Assembly (NCBI GenBank): GCA_903889845.1
Contig: CAISZB010000533.1
Span: 1 to 6,592, forward strand
Length of the DNA: 6,592 nucleotides
Reading direction: 5' to 3'
Source: an uncultured Verrucomicrobium sp.
GTDB lineage: Bacteria; Verrucomicrobiota; Verrucomicrobiia; Methylacidiphilales; GAS474
The position numbers and the translations under genes were made by a program. Numbering within the stretch: position 1 is the stretch's first letter; each line of letters begins with the position of its first letter. Positions 1 to 6,592 of the stretch are shown piece after piece. The notes beneath the pieces are model-generated. The model did no database searches and had not been told where the DNA came from. It worked only from the letters and a program-made list of their open reading frames with translations.

Positions 1-1772
<1,772 letters not shown>

Positions 1773-1891
1773 AATGTGCCTTGGCTTCTTATTCTATGCG
1801 CTAGTTACAACCGCGTCTTTCACTGCTGCGAGGACTGCTTTGCGCCACCCGATACCGAATCTCGCCCAACTTCGGAACCGAACCGCGCCCC

Positions 1892-1908
1892 CCGGGAACC
1901 TTTCCCGG
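1892..1908 (-). other. Inverted repeat CCGGGAA/TTCCCGG upstream of rpoB
   Basis: A perfect 7-bp stem with the 3-nt loop AGG on the minus strand, about 120 nt before the rpoB ATG. It is not followed by a U-tract. Its left arm is one of four same-orientation CCGGGAA copies in the spacer. Confidence 0.45.
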
Positions 1909-1919
1909 AAGCCCCTATT

Positions 1920-1943
1920 TCAAAAACTCAAAATCTCAAAAAT
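1920..1943 (-). repeat. Three tandem degenerate U-rich 8-mers
   Basis: On the minus strand ATTTTTGA, GATTTTGA and GTTTTTGA follow one another without gaps (plus-strand form TCAAAAAN, TCAAAATC). They make an AT-rich island in a GC-rich spacer, directly downstream of the G-rich/hairpin block. The U-rich runs are interrupted, so they would be a weak release tract at best. Confidence 0.6.
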
Positions 1944-1959
1944 CCAAATACCAGACGGG

Positions 1960-2004
1960 CCCTGCCCGCCCTCCCCCTTGCTTCCCCCAGGAAAACCCTC
2001 CCCC
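1960..2004 (-). promoter_or_regulatory. G-quadruplex-forming tract on the mRNA strand
   Basis: Seven runs of three to five G occur on the minus strand in 45 nt. In transcription order the loop lengths are 1, 7, 6, 1, 1 and 2. The last four runs, GGGGGAGGGCGGGCAGGG (1977-1960), satisfy the strict G3+N1-7 rule with very short loops, the most stable class. This is the non-template strand, so both an RNA G-quadruplex and a co-transcriptional DNA one are possible. It overlaps the GC hairpin at 1968-1956, so the two folds would be mutually exclusive. The pattern is directly visible; a regulatory role is inference. Confidence 0.6.
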
Positions 2005-2101
2005 ACCGGGAAAGGCACCCTCCCCGGGAACCCTCCTCCGCCGGACATCCCCAAAGGGACGGGGCAGAAGAGGGCCCGGGAATCGTGCCGAAGCGCGAGA
2101 A

Positions 2102-2485
2102 CTACTTGATCTCGACCTTGGCGCCGGCGGCCTCGAGCTTCTTCTTGATCTCGGCAGCCTCTTCCTTCGTGACGCCTTCCTTGACGGCCTTCGGCGCGCT
2201 CTCGACGAGGGCCTTGGCTTCGGCCAGGCCGAGGCCGGTGGCCACGGCGCGGACTTCCTTGATGACGCCAATCTTGTTGGCGCCGGCCTCGACGAGGATC
2301 ACGTCGAAGGCGGTCTGGGCTTCCGCAGGAGCGGCGGCGGCGCCACCGGCGGCGGGAGCGGCGGCGGCGGCAACGGGGGCCGCGGCGCTGACGCCCCACT
2401 TGGTTTCGAGCTGCTTGACCAGGTCGGCGGCTTCCAGAACGGTGAGGCTGCTGAGCTGATCGACGATTGCAGTAAGATCTGCCAT
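2102..2485 (-). CDS. rplL: 50S ribosomal protein L7/L12
   Basis: L7/L12 is the multicopy acidic stalk protein that recruits and activates EF-Tu, EF-G, IF2 and RF3. The protein has 127 residues. The N-terminal dimerisation/L10-binding domain covers 1-32 ([26 protein letters not shown]...), then an Ala/Pro/Gly hinge at about 33-58, then the factor-binding C-terminal domain at 59-127. That domain has the conserved [20 protein letters not shown] (60-79) and the [12 protein letters not shown] helix (84-95). ATG 2485 is preferred to an in-frame upstream ATG at 2533, which would add 16 mostly basic residues unlike any L12. Upstream, AGAAGAATATT-ATG offers only a weak purine-rich ribosome site. The stop is TAG. 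The gene is separated from rplJ by 192 nt with three hairpins and from rpoB by 329 nt. Confidence 0.98.
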   Translation of the reverse strand: MADLTAIVDQLSSLTVLEAADLVKQLETKWGVSAAAPVAAAAAPAAGGAAAAPAEAQTAFDVILVEAGANKIGVIKEVRAVATGLGLAEAKALVESAPKAVKEGVTKEEAAEIKKKLEAAGAKVEIK

Positions 2486-2525
2486 AATATTCTTCTTTCT
2501 TCTTTTGCTTTTGTCCCGCCTAGCA

Positions 2526-2541
2526 CCGCGCACCCGCGCGG
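2526..2541 (-). other. Hairpin 3 in rplJ-rplL spacer
   Basis: CCGCGC and GCGCGG form a perfect 6-bp GC-only stem with loop GGGU on the minus strand. It begins 4 nt after hairpin 2 and ends about 40 nt before the rplL start. The tandem arrangement suggests a compact structured element ahead of an unstructured A-rich rplL ribosome entry region. Confidence 0.4.
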
Positions 2542-2545
2542 CGAT

Positions 2546-2569
2546 TAACTCCGAAGGGCTTCGGAGCTA
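2546..2569 (-). other. Hairpin 2 in rplJ-rplL spacer
   Basis: The minus-strand RNA pairs UAGCUCCGAA with UUCGGAGUUA: 10 bp, one of them G-U, around the tetraloop GCCC. The core CTCCGAA/TTCGGAG is a perfect 7-bp inverted repeat in the DNA. It lies about 60 nt before the rplL ATG. Only two U residues follow the core, so factor-independent termination is unlikely. A processing site or a structure protecting the downstream rplL mRNA is possible; neither can be shown from sequence. Confidence 0.5.
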
Positions 2570-2607
2570 GAACAGGATCTTTTGCCCTTATGGAAAGGCG
2601 CCGCACA

Positions 2608-2628
2608 GGGCTTCGTTTGCCGAAACCC
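2608..2628 (-). other. Hairpin 1 in rplJ-rplL spacer
   Basis: The minus-strand RNA can pair GGGUUUCG with CGAAGCCC (8 bp including one U-G) around the loop GCAAA. No U-tract follows, so it is not an intrinsic terminator. It is the first of three hairpins met by polymerase between rplJ and rplL. Confidence 0.4.
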
Positions 2629-2677
2629 GCCCGACGCCGTCTCCAAAATTGTTTCTCTTCTTCCGTCTCTTCTCGAC

Positions 2678-3190
2678 TTAGGCGCCCTTCTCGGAATTCG
2701 CCTTGATGACCTGCGCGAGCTGACCGGCAGGCGTGTTGAGGATGCGGACGAGCTGGGAGGCCGGGGTCTGCAGGAGACCCAGGAGCTTTGCCAGCAGGAC
2801 CTCGCGGGAAGGCAGGTCGGCCAGCGCCATGACCTGGCCCTGACTGAGGACGGCCTTGTCCAGGATGCCGATACGGATCGTCGGCAGCTTGAACTCCGCG
2901 GTGAAGTTCTTCAGGAGCTTCGCCGCGGCGGCGACGTCCTTGTCCCCGAAGACGATCGCCGTCTGCCCCTTGAGGGAAGAGTCGATCTCGGGCAGTCCGG
3001 CGTCCTTCAGGACGCGGGCCAGGAAGGTGTTCTTCACGACGCGGACCTCGGCCCCGGCGTCGCGCAGGCGCTTCCGGAGGTCGCTGAACTGGGCGACCTT
3101 CAGCCCGGTGTAGTCGGTGACGATCAGGTAGGGGGAACCCCCGACCCGCGTCTTGATTTCATCAACGATGATTTTTTTCTCGGCTCTCAT
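2678..3190 (-). CDS. rplJ: 50S ribosomal protein L10
   Basis: L10 anchors the L7/L12 dimers to the ribosome next to L11, forming the stalk that recruits GTPase factors. The protein has 170 residues, close to the family norm (E. coli 165). The N-terminal rRNA/L11-binding domain shows YLIVTDYTGLKVAQFSDLRK (21-40) and AGAEVRVVKNTFLARVL (45-61). The C-terminal part, from about 140 onward (TPASQLVRILNTPAGQLAQVI), is the helical tail that binds L12 dimers. ATG 3190 is chosen by alignment with family N-termini; longer in-frame starts run back into rplA and give non-L10 sequence. Only a weak GAGA precedes it. The spacer from rplA is 31 nt, too short for the classical L10-L12 autoregulatory leader, whereas the spacer to rplL (192 nt) is unusually long and structured. 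Confidence 0.97.
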   Translation of the reverse strand: MRAEKKIIVDEIKTRVGGSPYLIVTDYTGLKVAQFSDLRKRLRDAGAEVRVVKNTFLARVLKDAGLPEIDSSLKGQTAIVFGDKDVAAAAKLLKNFTAEFKLPTIRIGILDKAVLSQGQVMALADLPSREVLLAKLLGLLQTPASQLVRILNTPAGQLAQVIKANSEKGA

Positions 3191-3221
3191 GGGATGTCTC
3201 GATGATTCGGTGTTTCGTTGG

Positions 3222-3923
3222 TTAGCCGCGAATGTAAGGCGAGACATCGACCCGGATCCCGGGGGAGTAGGTCGAAGCAAGCGTGGCGGTCTGGACGAAG
3301 CGGCCCTTGGCGGTGGCGGGGCGCGCCTTGACGACGGCCTCGATGACGGCCTTGCCGTTGGCCTCGAGGGCCTCGGGGGCGAAGGACGCCTTGCCGACGA
3401 CAACGGCGACGTTGCCCGACTTGTCGAGCTTGAACTCGACGCGTCCGGCCTTGCACTCCTTCACGGCCTTCGCCGTGTCGTCCGTGACGGTGCCCGTGCG
3501 GGGATTCGGCATCAGGCCACGGGGCCCGAGGACCTTACCCAGCTTGCGGACCTCGGCCATCGCCTCCGGCGTCGCGACGGCGACGTCGAAGTCCTGGAAG
3601 CCTTCGGTGACCTTCTTCACGAGGTCTTCGTAACCGACGTAATCGGCACCGGCGGCCTTGGCGGCGTCGGCGGCGGCACCCTTCGCAAAGACGAGGACGC
3701 GGACGTTCTTGCCGGAGCCGTGAGGCAGGGCGACGGTGCCGCGCACCATCTGATCGCTCTGCTTCGGATCGACGCCGAGGCGGAAGGAGAAGTCGACCGT
3801 CTCGTCGCTCTTCCCTTTGGGGAGTTCCTTGAGGAGCTTCACCGCGTCGTTGAGCGGATAAAGCTTCGCCGCATCGACCAATTTGATCGCGCTGCGGTAC
3901 CGTTTGCTGGGCTTGCGGGCCAT
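3222..3923 (-). CDS. rplA: 50S ribosomal protein L1
   Basis: L1 forms the mobile stalk at the E site, contacts deacylated tRNA during translocation, and in many bacteria represses translation of its own rplK-rplA mRNA. The protein has 233 residues, the usual length (E. coli about 234). The N-terminus KRYRSAIKLVD and the L1 signature LGPRGLMPNPRTGTV (132-146) are present, along with the two-domain pattern: domain I from both termini, and the inserted domain II around 68-158. The C-terminus STYSPGIRVD is typical. The start at 3923 is supported by AGGAG 9 nt upstream. rplJ begins 31 nt after the TAA stop. A candidate operator hairpin lies just upstream at 3950-3983. Confidence 0.98.
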   Translation of the reverse strand: MARKPSKRYRSAIKLVDAAKLYPLNDAVKLLKELPKGKSDETVDFSFRLGVDPKQSDQMVRGTVALPHGSGKNVRVLVFAKGAAADAAKAAGADYVGYEDLVKKVTEGFQDFDVAVATPEAMAEVRKLGKVLGPRGLMPNPRTGTVTDDTAKAVKECKAGRVEFKLDKSGNVAVVVGKASFAPEALEANGKAVIEAVVKARPATAKGRFVQTATLASTYSPGIRVDVSPYIRG

Positions 3924-3932
3924 GTTCTTCTT

Positions 3933-3937
3933 CTCCT
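3933..3937 (-). promoter_or_regulatory. Ribosome binding site of rplA
   Basis: AGGAG on the minus strand lies 9 nt before the rplA ATG at 3923. It is the only clear Shine-Dalgarno sequence in the window. It supports the short L1 start (MARKPSKRYR) over an in-frame upstream ATG at 3989 that would add 22 unrelated residues running through the spacer hairpin. Confidence 0.75.
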
Positions 3938-3949
3938 GGTGGTGTTGGC

Positions 3950-3983
3950 GGGCCTTTGGCGTCTTCTCTCGGAAGACAGGCCC
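3950..3983 (-). promoter_or_regulatory. Two-helix hairpin with 5-nt bulge in rplK-rplA spacer; candidate L1 translational operator
   Basis: On the minus strand the RNA would fold as an outer 6-bp helix (GGGCCU with AGGCCC) stacked directly on an inner 6-bp helix (GUCUUC with GAAGAC). The loop is CGAGA and there is a one-sided bulge GCCAA on the 3' side between the helices. All 12 pairs are Watson-Crick. It ends 12 nt before the rplA Shine-Dalgarno sequence. In other bacteria L1 represses its own operon by binding an mRNA site that mimics its 23S target: two short helices around an asymmetric loop, near rplK or rplA. The shape and position fit that idea, but I have not matched the conserved L1 loop bases, so the function is inference. 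The structure could instead affect mRNA processing or stability. Confidence 0.4.
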
Positions 3984-4008
3984 TCCCACGGGTTGTTTTA
4001 ACTACAAA

Positions 4009-4434
4009 TTAATCGACAATCTCGATGCCCATGTTCCGGGCCGTGCCCGCGATCATGCGGAAGGCGGCTTCGTCGGTGTTGGCATTGAGGTCCTTGCGCT
4101 TGATCTTGATGATCTCGGCGACCTGCTTCTTCGTCACCTTACCGACCTTGATCTTGTTCGGCTCCTTGGAGGCCGTGGCGATCCCGGCATACTTCTTCAA
4201 GAGGACCGCGGCGGGCGGCGACTTCGTGATGAAGGTGAAGGACTTATCCTTAAAGATGGTGATGACGACGGGGAGGATGTTGCCGGCGTCCTTCTGGGTC
4301 GCGGCGTTGTACTCCTTGCAGAACCCCATGATGTTGACGCCGTGCTGACCGAGGGCGGGGCCGACGGGGGGCGCGGGGTTGGCCTGACCGGCAGGGATCT
4401 GGAGACGGACGATTGCGTGAACTTCTTTAGCCAT
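4009..4434 (-). CDS. rplK: 50S ribosomal protein L11
   Basis: L11 sits at the base of the ribosomal stalk, binds the 23S rRNA GTPase-associated region and takes part in factor-dependent GTP hydrolysis and stringent-response signalling. The length of 141 residues is standard. The N-terminal domain has the expected proline/glycine-rich face, [22 protein letters not shown] (17-38), including the paired prolines at 22-23 where thiostrepton-resistance changes are known in other bacteria. Both are wild type here. The C-terminal rRNA-binding domain ends with [24 protein letters not shown] (114-137), the L11 signature. The ATG at 4434 is well placed by homology, but only an A/U-rich leader precedes it and no Shine-Dalgarno sequence is visible. 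rplA starts 85 nt downstream, after a strong hairpin in the spacer. Confidence 0.98.
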   Translation of the reverse strand: MAKEVHAIVRLQIPAGQANPAPPVGPALGQHGVNIMGFCKEYNAATQKDAGNILPVVITIFKDKSFTFITKSPPAAVLLKKYAGIATASKEPNKIKVGKVTKKQVAEIIKIKRKDLNANTDEAAFRMIAGTARNMGIEIVD

Positions 4435-4513
4435 AAACTTCGATACGTTTTATCTAACTTTGCTTTCTTCTGATCTGCTCAACTTCCAATTCTCGAAAGG
4501 GAAAGGACGGCGC

Positions 4514-5131
4514 TCAGGCCGACTTCTCCACCTGCCAGTATTCGAGCTCGACCGGGGTCGAACGGCCGAACATGCTGACCGAGACGCGGAGTTTGCCCCG
4601 CTCGGGGTCGATTTCCTCGATGACGCCTTCCGAGTTGAGGAAGGGGCCGTCGCCGACCTTGACCTTGTCTCCCACGGCGAAGGCGACCTTCGGGGAAACC
4701 TTCTCCTCCCGCTCGCGCATCTGGCGGAGCATCGCCTCGATCTGTTCGCCGGGCATGGGAAGGGGATTGTCACCGTCGGCGAAGCCGATGATGCCGGGGG
4801 TCTCCCGGATGAAGTACCAGGAGCGGTCGATCAGCTTCCCGTCCTCGCCGCGGAGGAGCATGGCGAGGAAGACGTAGCCGGGATAGAGCTTCCGCTCGGT
4901 CTCGACCTTCTTGCCGCGGCGCACCTCGGAGACGCGCTCGATGGGGATGACGACCTCGAAGATCAGATCGCCGATTTCCTCGGTCTTGATCCGCTGCTCG
5001 ATGTTCTTGCGAACCTTGTTTTCCTGCCCGGAGAGGGTGTGCAGGGCATACCACTGCGCGTTCGCGGGCGTCGCCGGAACGTCGGAGGCCGGAAGGGAAT
5101 CTTCGGAATGAGGGGTCGCCGTATCACTCAT
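4514..5131 (-). CDS. nusG: Transcription termination/antitermination protein NusG
   Basis: NusG binds the RNA polymerase clamp through its NGN domain and contacts Rho or ribosomal protein S10 through its KOW domain, linking transcription with termination and translation. The protein has 205 residues (E. coli about 181); the extra length is mostly a low-complexity N-terminal tail of about 24 residues. The NGN domain begins at QWYALHTLSGQE (26-37) and includes RKLYPGYVFLAML (80-92) and SWYFIRETPGIIGF (104-117). The KOW domain covers about 150-205, with FAVGDKVKVGDGPFLNSEGVI and a closing VSMFGRSTPVELEYWQVEK. The ATG at 5131 gives the intact domain, but its leader (TTCCTTACCC before ATG) has no Shine-Dalgarno sequence. 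secE lies 37 nt upstream and rplK 79 nt downstream. The stop is TGA; read-through would add the recoded residue plus 19 more before a TAG. Confidence 0.97.
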   Translation of the reverse strand: MSDTATPHSEDSLPASDVPATPANAQWYALHTLSGQENKVRKNIEQRIKTEEIGDLIFEVVIPIERVSEVRRGKKVETERKLYPGYVFLAMLLRGEDGKLIDRSWYFIRETPGIIGFADGDNPLPMPGEQIEAMLRQMREREEKVSPKVAFAVGDKVKVGDGPFLNSEGVIEEIDPERGKLRVSVSMFGRSTPVELEYWQVEKSA

Positions 5132-5168
5132 GGGTAAGGAATTTAGAAAAGAGGGGACCGTCTCGGAT

Positions 5169-5483
5169 TTAGTGAAGACGGGTGAAAAAACCGATGACCT
5201 GAACCAACAGGAAGTCGGACGAGGTGATGAAACCGGCCAGGAGGATGGCGAAGACGGCGACGACGAGCGTCGAATCGATCAGCTCCCGGTATTTTTTGCG
5301 GAAATCGGTCTCGGCCGGGTTCCACGGCCACGTGCACTTCTTGAGCTCCGCGACCGTTTCTCCGACGAATCCGGACAGCTTCGCCCCGTTGCGATAAAGG
5401 AGCCAGAGGACGAACGCCCCAAAGGCGATCCAGCCGACCCAAAAAATCACCTGCGGGAGTGTGTGTGCAGCGCCAGAATTCAT
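5169..5483 (-). CDS. secE: Preprotein translocase subunit SecE
   Basis: SecE is the small essential membrane subunit of the SecYEG channel; it clamps SecY. The protein has 104 residues. A first hydrophobic segment runs over about residues 11-30 (QVIFWVGWIAFGAFVLWLLY). An amphipathic stretch with the SecE signature AELKKCTWP follows at 45-53, and a second membrane segment starts near 72 (TLVVAVFAILLAGFI). Between WP and the second segment lies WNPAETDFRKKYRELIDS, about 10 residues longer than in E. coli SecE. The ATG at 5483 is chosen because the next in-frame upstream ATG (5546) lies inside tRNA-Trp. There is no Shine-Dalgarno sequence; the bases before ATG are AACCTCC. nusG follows after 37 nt, the usual secE-nusG pairing. 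The family assignment rests on the WP motif, size, membrane pattern and position. Confidence 0.92.
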   Translation of the reverse strand: MNSGAAHTLPQVIFWVGWIAFGAFVLWLLYRNGAKLSGFVGETVAELKKCTWPWNPAETDFRKKYRELIDSTLVVAVFAILLAGFITSSDFLLVQVIGFFTRLH

Positions 5484-5519
5484 GGAGGTTAAAAAATGAG
5501 TGTCAGGAAGGAAAAGGTG

Positions 5520-5592
5520 CAGGGCAAGAGGGACTTGAACCCCCAACCCTCGGTTTTGGAGACCGGTACTCTACCAATTGAGCTATTGCCCT
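5520..5592 (-). tRNA. trnW: tRNA-Trp, anticodon CCA
   Basis: The minus strand folds into a full cloverleaf of 73 nt. The 7-bp acceptor stem AGGGCAA/TTGCCCT is perfect. The D arm is GCTC/GAGT around AATTGGTA. The anticodon loop is CTCCAAA, with CCA at positions 34-36, and the T arm has five pairs (one G-U) around TTCAAGT. The discriminator is G73, as expected for Trp. CCA is not encoded: the bases after G73 read CACC, so the 3' end must be added by tRNA nucleotidyltransferase. Two departures from the usual bacterial tRNA-Trp are visible: the D stem ends in a G10-U25 wobble rather than G10-C25, and the top of the anticodon stem is a C27-A43 mismatch. The gene sits 24 nt after tuf and 36 nt before secE, so it is probably excised from a tuf-trnW-secE transcript. 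Confidence 0.96.
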
Positions 5593-5616
5593 AAACCTTT
5601 TCCTCTCCCGAATACG

Positions 5617-6592
<976 letters not shown>

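Larger units (their letters stand above)
1773..2101 (-). other. 329-nt rplL-rpoB spacer, highly structured leader of rpoB
   Basis: No gene is visible in this spacer. Reading in the transcribed direction it holds: two TTCCCGG units (2082-2076, 2030-2024); a 9-bp hairpin with two G-U pairs at 2027-2006; a G-tract block at 2004-1960; a 5-bp GC hairpin CGGGC/GCCCG at 1968-1956; three U-rich 8-mers at 1943-1920; a 7-bp hairpin at 1908-1892; a short TTCGG/CCGAA inverted repeat at 1882-1871; and finally AAGG 6 nt before the rpoB ATG. In E. coli the rplL-rpoB spacer holds a partial attenuator and an RNase III site that set the ratio of polymerase to ribosomal protein synthesis. The position is the same here, but the elements are not recognisably the same. 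I found no convincing -35/-10 pair. Confidence 0.7.

Noticed and set aside
1956..1968. Intrinsic terminator after rplL (CGGGC/GCCCG followed by U-rich sequence)
   Set aside because: The stem has only 5 pairs and the U-rich region begins several nt later and is interrupted by G and A. I keep it as part of a candidate attenuator, not as a terminator call.
1936..2399. Arg/Gly-rich minus-strand frames across the rplL end and spacer
   Set aside because: They overlap rplL in other frames or run through the G-rich spacer; low-complexity composition with no start context.
3191..3403. Longer rplJ start adding 71 residues
   Set aside because: The extension overlaps rplA and is a Pro/Arg/Ser-rich shadow frame; L10 family proteins start at MRAEKK-like sequence.
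3153..4001. Plus-strand frame of 282 codons opposite rplA
   Set aside because: It is antisense to L1 with composition typical of a mirror frame; no domain is recognisable.
4435..4513. Possible promoter in the nusG-rplK spacer (TTGAGC with TTAGAT)
   Set aside because: The spacing is about 19 nt and both boxes are imperfect; the AT-rich leader alone is not enough to call a promoter.
5484..5546. SecE start 21 residues further upstream
   Set aside because: The upstream ATG lies inside the mature tRNA-Trp, and the added residues are encoded partly by the tRNA 3' half.
5496..5594. 32-codon plus-strand reading frame preceded by a perfect GGAGG 7 nt upstream
   Set aside because: It is antisense to tRNA-Trp along nearly its whole length, so the apparent ribosome site is most likely chance (it is the complement of the CCTCC before secE).

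Overview
The window is a conserved transcription/translation gene cluster lying entirely on the minus strand. In transcription order (right to left) it reads tuf (3' part) - tRNA-Trp - secE - nusG - rplK - rplA - rplJ - rplL - rpoB (5' part). No mobile element, CRISPR array, phage gene or accessory gene is visible. The only long stretch without a gene is the 329-nt rplL-rpoB spacer. All plus-strand frames look like shadows of this GC-rich cluster.

The DNA is GC-rich, with strong C/G preference at third codon positions. A tRNA-Trp between tuf and secE, and RpoB wording such as NQCRTGLARTER and HTSHYGRICPIETPEGP, recall my memory of the chlamydial arrangement and sequence. I read it as a PVC-group bacterium, plausibly Verrucomicrobiota. 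This comes from memory of family sequences, not a search, and the phylum call is moderate at best.

Layout: 6592-5617 is EF-Tu lacking about 70 N-terminal residues. 5592-5520 is tRNA-Trp(CCA). 5483-5169 is SecE, the small Sec translocase subunit. 5131-4514 is NusG. 4434-4009, 3923-3222, 3190-2678 and 2485-2102 are ribosomal proteins L11, L1, L10 and L7/L12. 1772-1 is the first 590 residues of the RNA polymerase beta subunit. The short spacings suggest one long co-transcribed unit that couples elongation factor, translocase, transcription factor, ribosomal stalk and polymerase synthesis.

The non-obvious content is in the spacers. The rplL-rpoB spacer carries a seven-tract G-rich segment predicted to form a G-quadruplex on the mRNA strand. 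It is followed by three U-rich 8-mers and flanked by repeated CCGGGAA units and hairpins, so it is a candidate attenuator. The rplK-rplA spacer has a perfect two-helix hairpin with a 5-nt one-sided bulge, a candidate L1 operator. The rplJ-rplL spacer has three hairpins, while the rplA-rplJ spacer (31 nt) is too short for a classical L10 leader. The tRNA-Trp has a G10-U25 wobble and a C27-A43 mismatch. secE and nusG have pyrimidine-rich leaders without a Shine-Dalgarno sequence. These are modest leads on a housekeeping background; I do not see a new multi-gene system.
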